64,000 nucleotides of DNA from Haliclystus octoradiatus (taxonomy: Eukaryota; Cnidaria; Staurozoa; Stauromedusae; Haliclystidae), in NCBI GenBank assembly GCA_916610825.1, contig OU744449.1, positions 1,674,001 to 1,738,000 on the forward strand, in the 5' to 3' direction. Positions 46,201-56,005 of the stretch are shown in pieces. Each line of letters opens with the position of its first letter. Positions within the stretch are counted from its first letter, which is position 1. The notes below the pieces were generated by a model. That model saw only the letters and a program-made list of their open reading frames with translations. It made no database searches and was not told the DNA's origin. A program made the translations under genes and the position numbers.

Positions 46201-47506
46201 AAGCGGTCAACATATTTCTACTAATGCCAATTTGAGATGCATTTGACCAACCCATACAAGTGGCCTCGGCACCAGTATCTGGTAGACACATTATTTGTTT
46301 TGTACCGTTCAGTTGCGTATTTTTGATATGGCATTGAATTCGAGGGGCTTTGTTAGATCCCCTAACGTGTAATAACATTGTGTTGACGTTGGCTTTTCCC
46401 TGTGCGGCGTCATTCTCTGATTTTTTATAGCGGCATACGTCACCAAGATGATTATTAATACCACAATGCGGACATGGCTTACCCCAAGAAGGACATTCCA
46501 TGCGGGTGGTACAATTTCCATGACAACCATGACATTTAAAATTTTTGTATGTCTTTTTACTATTTTTGGGACGGTGTGACGTCTGCTTGACAGCATTAAC
46601 AATGGATGACGCATTTAGAACGGCATTATCATCTTTTGATGATTCAAATATTTCGCAAACGTCTACGCATTGTTCTAGTGTTTGTACTTTCTTCTCTAGC
46701 AGTTTTCTTCTTAAGTCCTGATCCGTAACACCCCGTATAATATTTGTGATGAACCGGTCGTCTCTACTGCATTGGCAAAACTCACAGTTCTTAGCAATCT
46801 CGTGTAGCGCTATTAAGTATGAGTTAAATGACTCGCCCTCCTTTTGACATCGCTCTTGGAACTCCACTTTATCTCGGACTATATTTCGTTGAGATCTCAA
46901 CCATTTCTGAATAATAACCAATACCTCATTAACATCTTTAGTTGTATCATCTGCAATATTTAATCGGGTTTCCAATAATGTCAGCATGTCTTGATTCATG
47001 CATGTCCGCAATGCGGAAAGTTGAACGGATTGTGGAAAAGCAGTTATTCCCGAAAGCTCTGCGTAATCACTCCATGATTTCTTCCATGCATTAAAGTTGG
47101 ATAAGTTCATGGTTGGAGCTAATTTGCTTGGAGGTTGAGCACTCTTTAACGTGTAACTTTGCTTGTGTGACGGTTGGACGGTCTCCGGTGTCGGCGGAGA
47201 TATATGAACGGAGTCATTTTGTAATATCACTTCGTCGGTATTATCCGTTTGTTGTGGTTGGAGAATCTTTGTCATTAATTTTTCCATGGCAATTGCTTGA
47301 GTCTGCTGCACATCACGTAGAGATTCCATGTTTTTATTATTCTCTTCGTCTTTACGGTGTTGTTCCCGTAGGTTCACCTTTTGGTCTGACATCATTTTCT
47401 TTAATAATAACATCACTTCGGATATTTCCGTTGATTCACCAGCACCGTCATTAGTTTGACCATCGCTGTCTTTCGCTTTAGCTGCGCCTCTAGTAGTAGT
47501 TGACAT
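43208..47506 (-). CDS. Gag-Pol polyprotein of the Ty3-type LTR retrotransposon (1432 residues)
   Basis: One uninterrupted ORF covering Gag and Pol without frameshift. In order: Gag-like region with an acidic/charged N-terminus; zinc knuckles around residues 320-355 (CPHCGINNHLGDVC fits CX2CX4HX4C); aspartic protease DTGAEATC at ~408; reverse transcriptase with FSTLDAKSGYWQIPL and the catalytic box VVDDILLHD at ~712 (Val-Val-Asp-Asp, where Tyr-X-Asp-Asp is usual); RNase H (HTDASRLQGLGYALLQ, ~860; VLTDHKPL); integrase HHCC zinc domain (~1085-1125) and catalytic core with Asp in VYADRYSGWP, Asp in RTDGGPQF and Glu in HAEANVKK. The order RT-RNaseH-IN is that of Ty3/Gypsy (Metaviridae). No chromodomain seen. 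All catalytic residues are present, so it could be active. Confidence 0.95.
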   Translation of the reverse strand: MSTTTRGAAKAKDSDGQTNDGAGESTEISEVMLLLKKMMSDQKVNLREQHRKDEENNKNMESLRDVQQTQAIAMEKLMTKILQPQQTDNTDEVILQNDSVHISPPTPETVQPSHKQSYTLKSAQPPSKLAPTMNLSNFNAWKKSWSDYAELSGITAFPQSVQLSALRTCMNQDMLTLLETRLNIADDTTKDVNEVLVIIQKWLRSQRNIVRDKVEFQERCQKEGESFNSYLIALHEIAKNCEFCQCSRDDRFITNIIRGVTDQDLRRKLLEKKVQTLEQCVDVCEIFESSKDDNAVLNASSIVNAVKQTSHRPKNSKKTYKNFKCHGCHGNCTTRMECPSWGKPCPHCGINNHLGDVCRYKKSENDAAQGKANVNTMLLHVRGSNKAPRIQCHIKNTQLNGTKQIMCLPDTGAEATCMGWSNASQIGISRNMLTAYKGKPLKTANGHTMICFGTFKASISHGNYSTVETIHVFPHISGTLLSWFTCLELGLLPSNYPTQISSGINSVAINFTPNQTTASVKEVKENLMSEFKDVFDCENGLKAMYTNEMKIKLREDATPFHIHAARSIPYAWRPKVKQLLDDMKRQGIITPVEEASEWCAPMHVTTKSNGELRIVGDMRELNKHVMRPIYPLVTPRDAVTTIDHDAKIFSTLDAKSGYWQIPLEVESQKLTTFLTPWGRYKYLRATMGLVSSGDEYNKRGDDALGGMPRTIKVVDDILLHDTDMDTHIKHLKTILARCREMGITLNPKKFVFGQSIVDYVGYRVSAEGTSADPKKLKAISEFPTPTNITELRSFFGMVEQLAHFSHDISSAKEPLRYLLKSNNIFQWLPEHDKAFSQIKYLLSQPPVLAHFDPHLPIMLHTDASRLQGLGYALLQRQNKEWRLIECGSRFLNDAESRYAVIELECLAVAWAMVKCRIFLQGQHNFTVLTDHKPLVPILNNYSLTSIDNPRLQRLKEKLAPFTFTTEWRQGKTHAIADALSRAPVSHPEEDDLLAEDASINNIIGSKEHWTDRTVELIRKEAKEDENYKCLYKYVSEGFPSSSKTLPVYLKPYFKLRDELSIDGNGLILRAKQIVIPAKARNDILQRLHAAHQGIVLTKQRARQAVYWPGISNDIVNIVSKCTSCQLYLPSNTKEPYQNDPHPTRIFEATSADYFELHGRHFLVYADRYSGWPSITAFNKDTTTTPLCIALAEHFANTGVPLRLRTDGGPQFISNEFSSFCEKWGIHHQTSSPHYPQSNGHAEANVKKVKHLLDKTTSKGNFRTEEFHEGLLELRNTPCLGDLSPAEIIFGYPMRTRVPLHHSAFLPQWKAPLEEGAQKMAEYLSNSKQHYNKSAYSLPSLPLNSRVLIQDYRTKRWNAKGKVEAINNNRDYVIRRDNGSEMRRNRRFLRADPSTTQDDQLTSTNQKQDLKSYERRHRKPIQRYSNSNPEAED

Positions 47507-47585
47507 TTTGAAATTAATATAAAATTATAAAATATAAAATTAAATAAAATGTCAATGAAGGATTATTCCTATATCAACTGCGCCA

Positions 47586-47725
47586 TGTAAGTAACTCGAG
47601 ACAACAGAGAGAACAACGATGTAAATGCTGTAGTTTATTATACGTCATGTATTCTAGCGTACAAGATATGAATGAGTGTTCTTACTCTTAAGCATGCGTT
47701 ATGCGCATGCGTGTAGTATACAACA
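47586..47725 (-). repeat. 5' LTR (element orientation)
   Basis: 140 bp, identical to 43007-43146. Contains the self-complementary GCATGCGTTATGCGCATGC and a TTATACGTC block; at its outer side is the second target-site copy ACGGT. The promoter inside cannot be located by eye. Confidence 0.95.
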
Positions 47726-48295
47726 ACGGTAACTTCCATACCGCTGCTATACGGGGACGTGCCACTTTTTTTGGTGGCATATTCAAGGTGAGAAATATAC
47801 TTTTGGGTAGGAAATTTCAGAATATTAAACGTTCTGGGTCCCATTTCGATTTTCTAGAGAATTTGGGAAAAAACTGAATTTGAAGGCTGAAAACTGAAAA
47901 TTGGATTTGATTTTACCCATAAAAATGGAACATCCCCGCATTTTAGCCTATATGGAATTGCCCTCCCTGGACTTTTTGGGTAGCATTTCCAAGTTTTTAA
48001 AACAATTTGGGTAGCTTTAAAAGGATTTTCGGGACTTTTCGGGTACTTCACACTTTTTCAAAGTGGCACCCCCATCAATGCGGCACTTGGAGTTACCCCC
48101 CAGGTCGAAAGATGAAATACGTATGCCCCTCAACCACTGCATGACATCCTTCACTGGCAACCGAATGAGATGTTTCGACGGGGCAATGGGAAAGTAGTAT
48201 CTTTCCATAATGCTTTGCATCGTGAATTGTCTTATTTACAAGTTAAGTCTGACCGTGATTTGTGGCGTTCTTAATGTAGCAAATATATCGTAGCA

Positions 48296-48315
48296 AATAT
48301 ATATATATATATAAT
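48296..48315. repeat. (AT)n tract at the LINE 3' tail
   Basis: A short AT microsatellite between two TAATGTAGCAAA copies just downstream of the LINE stop codon, likely part of its 3' tail. Confidence 0.6.
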
Positions 48316-48390
48316 GTAGCAAAGGCGTAAGAGTGACTGAACATTGAGTCGGCAACGTTAGCGGCGTTCAAATGACGAAAGATCTTTGTT

Positions 48391-49086
48391 GGTAGAGCCA
48401 GAGCCATCTATTTACAAGAGTTGGGACACTCATGCCATTTTTGTTTTTTGGCCTGGACCCGAGCACGTTTTTAGCAGCAGTGCGCATGTGCAAGAGAAAG
48501 TTGTGTTTTTTCAGCCATTTTGGAACTGTGTGAAATGGTTTGCGATCGTTTAACATGATACAAGAGTAATATAACCATCTATTAGTTGTCTTTCTCCATA
48601 TTTATTTGCTGGACTCTCAAAATAAGAATAAAATTTACTTCCATGTATACTTTCTTATCGATCTCTTCAGCATGTTGCTCGAAAGTAAATCAGATCAATG
48701 CTATTGGAATCGCTAAATAGACAAGGAGTTTGTGGAGTATGGACTACATCTCTTACGCTTATTCTTTGCAGTCAAAGGCAACTTTTTTCTAGTTCTTGTC
48801 CCCAGTTGGAATAGTAAACAATATTTTATTTCGAATATTATTTCGTCTATTAACACAACAATTAATAATTTAATAGCATATGTTTGTTTTCACTGATAAA
48901 AGTTGTATTTTTCCGCGCGCTTCGTTTAAAACAGGAAACCTGGTGCCAAAAGAACAAGAACCCTGGTGCCGAAAGTACGAAAATGGCGTCCAAAAAATCA
49001 CGTGAATGGCATCTGTCCAATAGGAGACGATAGCGGCACATGAAAGCGTGTCCCAACTCTTGTAAATAGATGGCTCTGGGTAGAGC
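48391..49086. mobile_element. hAT-type MITE with 8-bp target duplication GGTAGAGC
   Basis: The element at 48399-49078 (680 bp) is flanked by perfect direct repeats GGTAGAGC (48391-48398 and 49079-49086). Terminal inverted repeats of about 35 bp: CAGAGCCATCTATTTACAAG … CTTGTAAATAGATGGCTCTG. The interior has no transposase. CAGAG…CTCTG ends with 8-bp duplication are typical of hAT. Confidence 0.92.
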
Positions 49087-49612
49087 ACCTTTAAAATACT
49101 CTTCAAATTCAAATTAGCAACAAAAAGAATACTGTGAAAACTCAATCACTTTTAAAACAAATCAGAAATCAATCATAGTCTATTAAACTCATTTGGTGAA
49201 TTATTCTGTCCGTAGTTCTATAGCCTTTTTGTTTTGTTGATAGAAACGGATGTAACGCTACAATAAACTTCAGCGTTTCACTTCTTCGAAAGAATAAACG
49301 CAAAGGATACTGTATACGAATAATTAAATAATACTTTATACTGTCTTTAAATTTTCGATATAAATACTGTTTTCAAATTTGACTAATGCTCTTCGTGGTT
49401 GAACTTGAATTCAATCGATTCTATTCCACTTTTACAACTTGTCGTAGCTTTTCTCGACAATCGCAGTGTGTGTTTCTATTCAAAATCCCCGATTGCTTTA
49501 GTCTTTTCTATGACGTCATCTTAGGAAAATTTATATACGATCATTATTTTGAGCTTTTAAATGTTAAAGTAGACAGTTTATTTATTTTATAAACAAATAG
49601 AAAACTGTGACT

Positions 49613-49745
49613 AGTACTCTGATTCAAACACATTGGGTGCTACGAGACACTCAAGTTGCAGAAGACACCTTCCTGGCGGTTTACGGTTTATGATTAAGCC
49701 TCTCTCATGTCTCATACGCACCCAGCGTGTTTGCATCAGAGTACT
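49613..49745. mobile_element. 133-bp inverted-repeat MITE (AGTACTCTGATTCAAACAC)
   Basis: Arms AGTACTCTGATTCAAACACA … TGTTTGCATCAGAGTACT, continued by GGGTGC…GAGACA and TGTCTC…GCACCC. Layout related to the element at 6832-7021. Confidence 0.7.
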
Positions 49746-50236
49746 CAAATCAAATATTTTCTGGCGAAATAAGCAATTAAGATTCACACACGTTTATTTA
49801 CACATGATGCATACATGACTTAACTTTGTTATAAGGAAGCTACGAGCTACGAAAGGGAATATTGTGTTGGAGCATTCATGAATTACGATGTTTCCAGCAT
49901 TAAGTAATGCAAAATTCGAGTATTAAAATAAAAGAGGAATTAAAAATGATTTTTTTGAAACATTTTATTATGTTTACCTCGAGTATGCTATTCCATTTAC
50001 CTATATATATACGTATAGATGTGAAAGTATGCGTTATCTCTGTTCACAGTCATTAATTCTCAAGAAATACCATTAAGTCATATATCACGAGACTCCTTGT
50101 GTCCTAGTCATTGTTCAAACAGTCATCGCTTCTTATGGCTTTATTGCATACTTTGCCTTTATTATTGGGTATATTATATGTCTGTTATCAAAATTAACGC
50201 AGCAGCTCTTGACTCATTGCTGATTTATGCTTATAG

Positions 50237-50415
50237 ATTATATTCGTATTTCTGTGGATATTTCTACATTTAATATATATAAAAAGCAGGTGTCTTCATG
50301 TTCCATTAATCAAGATATAGTGAGATATATATTCGTATTTCTGGGGATATTTCTACATTTAATATATATAGAAAGCAGGTGTCTTCATGTTCCATTAATC
50401 AAGATATAGTGAGAT
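50237..50415. repeat. 89-bp direct tandem duplication
   Basis: Two adjacent copies of a unit running from ATTCGTATTTCTG(T/G)GGATAT to CAAGATATAGTGAGAT, with about two differences. Each copy can be read as an open frame, which explains the apparent ORFs here. Confidence 0.85.
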
Positions 50416-50804
50416 CATTAAGTGTAAAAATGATTAATATGACTACTTGTCAATTAGTTATTTATGGATTAGCTTTGCGAATAGGCTGCATGAGGAAACC
50501 AAAATGTTGCCATCTGGCAATAAATATTAGGAATGTTATAATAGTAGCAATATTTAAGTCTAGGCGATGCAAATTAATCATGGCGTAGTTTTACGGAAGC
50601 AATATTTATCAATATCCAAAGCACATGCAATATACATATGTCTATATAGATGCATTTTCTACAATTTATTAGTATTCATTAAGTGACCTGCTAGGCGTCA
50701 TATATAGAGTCATAATTATGCTGTCGAATGTTTTAATAAAAAAGTTTGCGCTTTTGAAAATGAAATCATTTCGGTACTGTATTGCTATCGCTTAAACGTT
50801 CAGA

Positions 50805-53800
50805 ATGGCTGTAAAAGTTTTCATGATTCTAATGTTGGTTTTATACCTATCACAACAGTGTCACGGCAACCAGGAATCATTTATATTGAAGTCAATTCGT
50901 ACAGGAGTAGCTTACAAGGAAGTAGATCAGGTAGGTACTATAACATGTTTTCAATGTCTATATCTATGCTTTGTTCTAAGGAGGATTCAGATTTCATAAA
51001 ATTCTAATCAATATGTCTCTGCAAAATCAGGTAACAATCATGTAAAGCTTAGGAGGTATTTTACCCACATACGAAGCAATTTTGAAGCGAAGGACAATAC
51101 ATTAAAGTCTTCACAGGATGTCTTCAACGCCAACCTATATATATATATATTAAGTTTTGGCTACGTTTACACGTGAGCAAAAACCTGGGTTTTCAAAAGT
51201 CTTTCAAAAGTCCACTTTCAAAATGTTCAGATAGGGTATCAGTTTACACAAGGTTAGATTTTTCTATTTGTTTTATAAAACGCTGTAACTCCGTTATTTC
51301 TCATTGGTTTTTCGTTGTTGAAATTTGATTTTTATACTTCTTCGATGCTTAAGATCGATATGTTTTTTTTATTTAAATTATTCAAAATGACTTTTGTAAT
51401 CATATATCTGATTAAATTCCACGTAAATTTACAGTTATTTTGTAAATAATAAATTTTAAATGCAAGTTATTAACGATTTAATCTTGTATAAACAGATTCA
51501 TTAGGTAGTTTTACTAAACTATAGTGTTTTATCCCAAAACAGGGCCTGGTGGTTTCCAATATTTATAGGCCGTATCAGCGCGAAATGAAAGTGGACTTTT
51601 GTAAACCCGGGTTTTCCATGTTCCAGAAATGCCCTGGTTTTGCAAAGTCTGGTTTGAGAAACTTTCAAAAGTCCTGATAGGGTCGCTAAGCGGATTAATT
51701 TTCTTTCGGGTTTCCTGTTTACGTCTAGACGCGACGGCGATCCAGGCTAAAATTCACCTGGGTTTCGGAGATCCACTTGTCGTGTAAACGCAGCCTTAAG
51801 CACCTCAAAATGTGCTCAATAATGTTGAATACACTTGTGGAGCAGCTCTGTTGATAGCAAATTCGGAGTTTACCAACAATCTAGCACAACATTACATTGT
51901 TTTGGCCGTTTATAGGTAGGTTCGATGTTGCATGCGGTGTTTGAATTGTTTAGAAAATGTTGCACAATGTTGAACAAATGCCCTACGCTCATTTAACGGG
52001 GGCTTTTTAGGATTTTTTCACTGTCGAGTAGACAACACAATCGAAGCTGCCATTTAATATTTGAAAAAAAATATTTAATTCATTTGGTGTATATTATATT
52101 TTTCAAAAGTAGAAGTTTGCCTACTTTGGAAAATTAACTTGAAAAGAATGTACTCATAAAAACCAGATATTGAAATTTCTGTAATATTTCGCCATTGAAA
52201 CGTACGTAAATTGCTCCATTATAACGATAGACTTGGATATATAGATAGATTTACATAAATTATGGTATATTTGCATTTTTTGTTATTTTGCTGCCTTGTT
52301 CTCCGGTTTCTTCTTGACAAAGAGTGAATTTCTACTAAGACTAATTAAAAAAAGAAAGAAAAAACAAGCATGTTTTGATCCATCTGTACATATACTAGCT
52401 ATGCATCAATTTGACAACATTTTTGAAATTCAATCACAACTTTTATCATCATTTTTCTCTTATCAAAATTTTAAATAGGAAGGAGATGTACGAAGAAGGG
52501 AGTATAGCCTAGTATATCCCATCGCTAAACCGGAAAAGCTGATCAGGAGTCTGTGATTCTGCCTGAGTGAATAGGGGAGAAAGACCTAATGTAATAATAC
52601 TCTAACTATCTACATGACGGTACCAACTTTATAATATCGAGTCTCTTCAGTATAGGCTTGTATTATAACAACGTATCTCCTTTCTTCAACTATCAAGTAG
52701 CTTTTACATCACTGTATTTGAATTGAATTGCAGGTGGAATCTCTATATGCATGCCTAGAGGAATGTTCTCGAACCATGGAGTGCTACGCAACAAAAATCA
52801 AGCAAATATATGACAATGGAGACAGTCGTGGAAAATGCTATTTCTATGTGCAGAAGCATTCTGTTAGGACTGCATCTGGAATTCGAGAAAGCGTAAGTTT
52901 CTATATTTGTTTAAAAATTAATGACGAGATTAAGCTTTTCGAACAAATCAGCATATGCAACAATATAGCCTTGTGCATCCTTTGTATAACGGTTAGGATT
53001 ATGGACCATTGGTTCAATCCCTTGCAGGATCTCGATTGGCTGGAGCGTCAAAAAAGGCAATCTGCCTATGCAAAATCAATTCTCAAAAATATCAATCAAG
53101 TATCAATCCATCTCAGTGAAGAAACCATCAAGCCTTAGCCGAATTTTGGATAAATGACAAAAATTCCGTCTTGAATCTGTTAACCTAAGATAAGCACATA
53201 GAATTATTGCGACTTATAACTCTGTAATCAGTAATTTATGATATAGATTTCGAGTTTGTTGTTGAGAACGGGTGGGTGTAAATTTCGATGGCCTTCTAAT
53301 AATTTTCACTCAAACTGTACATAAGTAATTACAACAACTATGTTAACAACATGTTAACCATATATTTATTTCATTTCCACGAAATACTCTCAATTCAAAG
53401 GAAAAAAATTAGTTTTCAAGCTGTATTGTTTTACAATGCAGATTTTTGAAGTGTGGATCTTTGCTGGTGCTCTTGTCTAGTTTGAAGTTAGGAATATATT
53501 TACCAAGAGTGTTATTTATTCTATGAGGAAGAATGATGAATGATTTTCGAAGTTAGAAAAATATTCTGAATCGAGGTTTAATTCTTAGGAAATAAATTGA
53601 TTTTCCAGGACGATTTTGTATAATAATCGGGCCATCTGTTCGAAGATTAAATTAAAACTAGATATCCTGCTATTAGAGAAACAATAAGTTATTTTAAGAC
53701 TGTATGTATAAATGTCTTTTTCAAAACTGCTTTCTTCTTAAGAGAGTTCAAATTCCAATTGAGCCTGCTTCCAGACTCTCCATAAATCGGAAACTACGTT

Positions 53801-55537
53801 AAAAAGTAGATTATGTTAGAAATAATATATCTATAGGTTGGAGAGGATAAGAGCATCACTATCTCCATTATAAAGAGTAATGGACATTGATCATCAGGAT
53901 AATGCTATTTTGTGATCTGAAGTGTTCTGAATTACTTTTATGGGGAATTTCAGATTTATCAAAAGGTTTTCAAAAAAGGTACGTATACTTGCTTTTCTTC
54001 TTTTGCTTCAGACCAATAATACTGCAATACATATGTAGTCACAGAAAAGAAAGATGATTATTTGTCACAAGAATTTGTAATTGATAGTGTTGAAAGACCC
54101 CACTATATAGCGAGTCAACTAGTGGAAGATATCCATATTATTACTGCTCTAGGGTATGATTTAGAACTATTGGAAAAAATACTTTCCAATATTATTCCCA
54201 TTAAGAAATGTTACTTTTAAGAAATACTTCCATTGAAAAATGAGTCCAAATGATGTTCGATGGAGGAAATTGAAATTAGTGAGAATGATTTAGAAACAGC
54301 CCATAGAAGAGATGATAATATTTGATAAAGCCATTGAATGATTCCGACGAAGAGTCAGCAAAGACATCCAGCAGTTAGCATCCTTCATTCTAAAATCATT
54401 CATAGCAATGTGCTTGGTCGATTAAGCGTAAAAGAAATATGCGAATCACGTTGTGAAAGTTCAAAGGTCACTCAAGTGAAGACAGCTGTTGAGTGAAAAT
54501 GGCCAACGAACCAAATTTCAATTTCAGAAATGATTTATATGATATTGACTATATTAAAAATTGATTGTAGTGATAAAATAGTAGTACCAATGGAAGCAGG
54601 TCTTCCAAGTAGAATTGAAGATTCTACTTGAGATGAGAACGATTAAATTCTAAAAATGTTTTTTTTTCGTTTTAGTAAAGCTTCCATGCACAGGTTATTC
54701 GCCTGCGGCTTATTTATTCATTACCCTTTATTTGTGTCTCCCAACATCACTTATGTAGTAATTTTTCGATGAAGCATGGCAACCCCTGCATAAAACCTTA
54801 AATAATAGAAACGTTTGCTATCTAGAGGCACTCAGTGTGTTTTTTATTATTATTTATCGATTAGTGCATTTTCCTAGAGTTTTAAACATACTAAGGATGT
54901 ATTCCTAATTGGGTTTCTTGCTTATGGCCTACATAAATCCACTTGGAATAAAACATCTTTCAAATTAGATCATACATAATATGGTGAACCGTTGCTAAAC
55001 TGTTAAACTCCTGATTATAAAATGTAACACATCAATATTTTAATCAATAATTACACGCATTAATCATCAAATTAAGCATCAATCGGTTTTATTACTATAT
55101 TTAACTTTATGCAATCAACATTGATTTTTAAGTTTCATAGTTTTGATAACTATACTCTCTGGTCATGTATAGGTTTACTGCAGCATCCAAAAGGTCTATG
55201 CATAAAACACCACAATCAAAAAAGATATTTTATTGTCTCATCAGTTTGTGATGAATTATTCGAGTTTCACAATGGTCGAATATACATGGCATATCGTCCT
55301 GGTTGTATTGGTGCTCAAAATAAAGGATATTACCATGGATCGAAATTGGTGATAGATGAAGATTGCAAAGACTCATTCACTATGTTGGACGTATTCCCAG
55401 GCGAATTTATACAGATGCACTCTACTGGCTATTGTATACACCCCAATAATGGCTATGTTACTAACGGCAATGCTCTTGTTCTCTGGAATTCATGCTATCG
55501 AGGATATAAAATGAAATATAACATACTATGGAGATAA
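50805..55537 (+). CDS. secreted protein with PAN/apple-like and lectin-like modules, 4 exons, 245 residues
   Basis: Exons 50805-50930, 52734-52892, 53028-53115, 55173-55537; phases 0, 0, 1 match. Exon 1 encodes a signal peptide (MAVKVFMILMLVLYLSQQCHG). Exon 2 carries a cysteine pattern like an apple/PAN module (YACLEECSRTMECYAT … GKCYFY). Exon 3 is a short charged linker. Exon 4 encodes a module with an internal twofold pattern: LLQHPKGLCIKHHN … CDELFEF … PGCIGAQ, then IQMHSTGYCIHPNNG … ALVLWNSCYRG, resembling the Q/KH-x-SGxCxHP…L-W-x-x-C repeats of invertebrate secreted beta-trefoil/lectin-like proteins. I infer an extracellular, perhaps carbohydrate-binding role. Exon 3 is the weakest: its donor (CTCA/GTGAAG) is chosen because it alone gives the phase exon 4 needs; read through, the frame stops at 53138. 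AATAAA at 55,568 follows the stop. Confidence 0.7.
51159..51795 (+). mobile_element. DNA element with GGCTACGTTTACACG ends, copy 2
   Basis: 637 bp; ends GGCTACGTTTACACGTGAGC and CACTTGTCGTGTAAACGCAGCC are inverted repeats, and inner blocks (GGGTTTTCAAAAGTC; AACCCGGGTTTTCC) are also partly symmetric. Homologous to 39,301-39,780 in opposite orientation. It lies in intron 1 of the PAN/lectin-like gene; copy 1 also sits in the intron of a secreted-protein gene. Confidence 0.75.
52970..53025 (+). repeat. truncated tRNA-like sequence
   Basis: TATAACGGTTAGGATTATGG resembles an A box and GGTTCAATCCC a B box, but they are only about 15 bp apart, so no cloverleaf is possible. It ends right at the acceptor of exon 3 of the PAN/lectin-like gene. 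Confidence 0.35.
53116..55172 (+). other. intron 3 of the PAN/lectin-like gene
   Basis: No repeat with recognisable ends. About 54,060-54,520 looks like eroded coding sequence (stretches such as HSKIIHSNVLGRLSVKEICE between stops), but I recognise no family. Confidence 0.4.
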
Positions 55538-55567
55538 GTTTACATTGATATAACAGGGAGTAGGTGA

Positions 55568-55573
55568 AATAAA
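55568..55573 (+). terminator. candidate polyadenylation signal of the PAN/lectin-like gene
   Basis: AATAAA 31 bp after the stop codon and about 10 bp before the (TAA)n tract. The TAA tract itself contains no second canonical hexamer. Confidence 0.5.
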
Positions 55574-55581
55574 ATTAGTAC

Positions 55582-56005
<424 letters not shown>

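Larger units (their letters stand above)
43007..47725 (-). mobile_element. intact Ty3-type LTR retrotransposon with identical 140-bp LTRs
   Basis: LTRs at 43007-43146 and 47586-47725 are identical by eye over 140 bp and end TG…CA (as TGTAAGTAAC … GTATACAACA on the plus strand). The 5-bp target duplication ACGGT is perfect (43002-43006 and 47726-47730). A single ORF lies between. In element orientation the sequence after the 5' LTR is TGGCGCAGTTGATATAGG, a candidate primer-binding site whose tRNA I cannot assign; the tract before the 3' LTR is GGAGAGGGGGAGA, a typical polypurine tract. Total 4719 bp; unusually short LTRs. No env-like ORF. Everything indicates a very recent insertion. Confidence 0.95.
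42982..48112 (-). mobile_element. CCCGGGG-type MITE, copy 3, inserted in the LINE and split by the LTR element
   Basis: The MITE occupies 42,990-43,006 and 47,726-48,104, reverse orientation relative to copies 1 and 2. Ends CCCGGGGGGGG and CCCCCCAGG. It is flanked by TTGAAAGA (42982-42989) and TCGAAAGA (48105-48112), an 8-bp target duplication with one substitution. GGGGACGTGCCACTTTTTTT near 47,755 and CAAAGTGGCACCCCCATCAA near 48,060 match the subterminal blocks of copies 1 and 2. Confidence 0.85.
41380..48274 (+). pseudogene. decayed LINE (non-LTR retrotransposon) reverse transcriptase, split by nested insertions
   Basis: The left part (41,380-42,989) encodes, across several frameshifts and stops, recognisable non-LTR reverse-transcriptase pieces: a SMKPLASPGPDEVLPWHFE motif, DFKKTFDSV, QGDKFVPFLFTL, FVDGIAILTNSI (where intact elements have DD) and a C-terminal LGHIER block. 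The right part (48,113-48,274) continues it: QPLHDILHWQPNEMFRRG … RDLWRS and stop, then an AT-rich tail. The two parts join in frame across the insertion, apart from one stop codon at the junction. No endonuclease domain is seen. The element is inactive by many lesions. Confidence 0.85.
49087..50804. other. intergenic, repeats only
   Basis: No supported gene. Contains the palindromic element at 49,613-49,745 and the 89-bp tandem duplication at 50,237-50,415. Confidence 0.5.

Noticed and set aside
47113..47454. 113-codon plus-strand frame opposite the Gag region
   Set aside because: Antisense shadow of the 1432-codon Gag-Pol ORF, with no start or family support.
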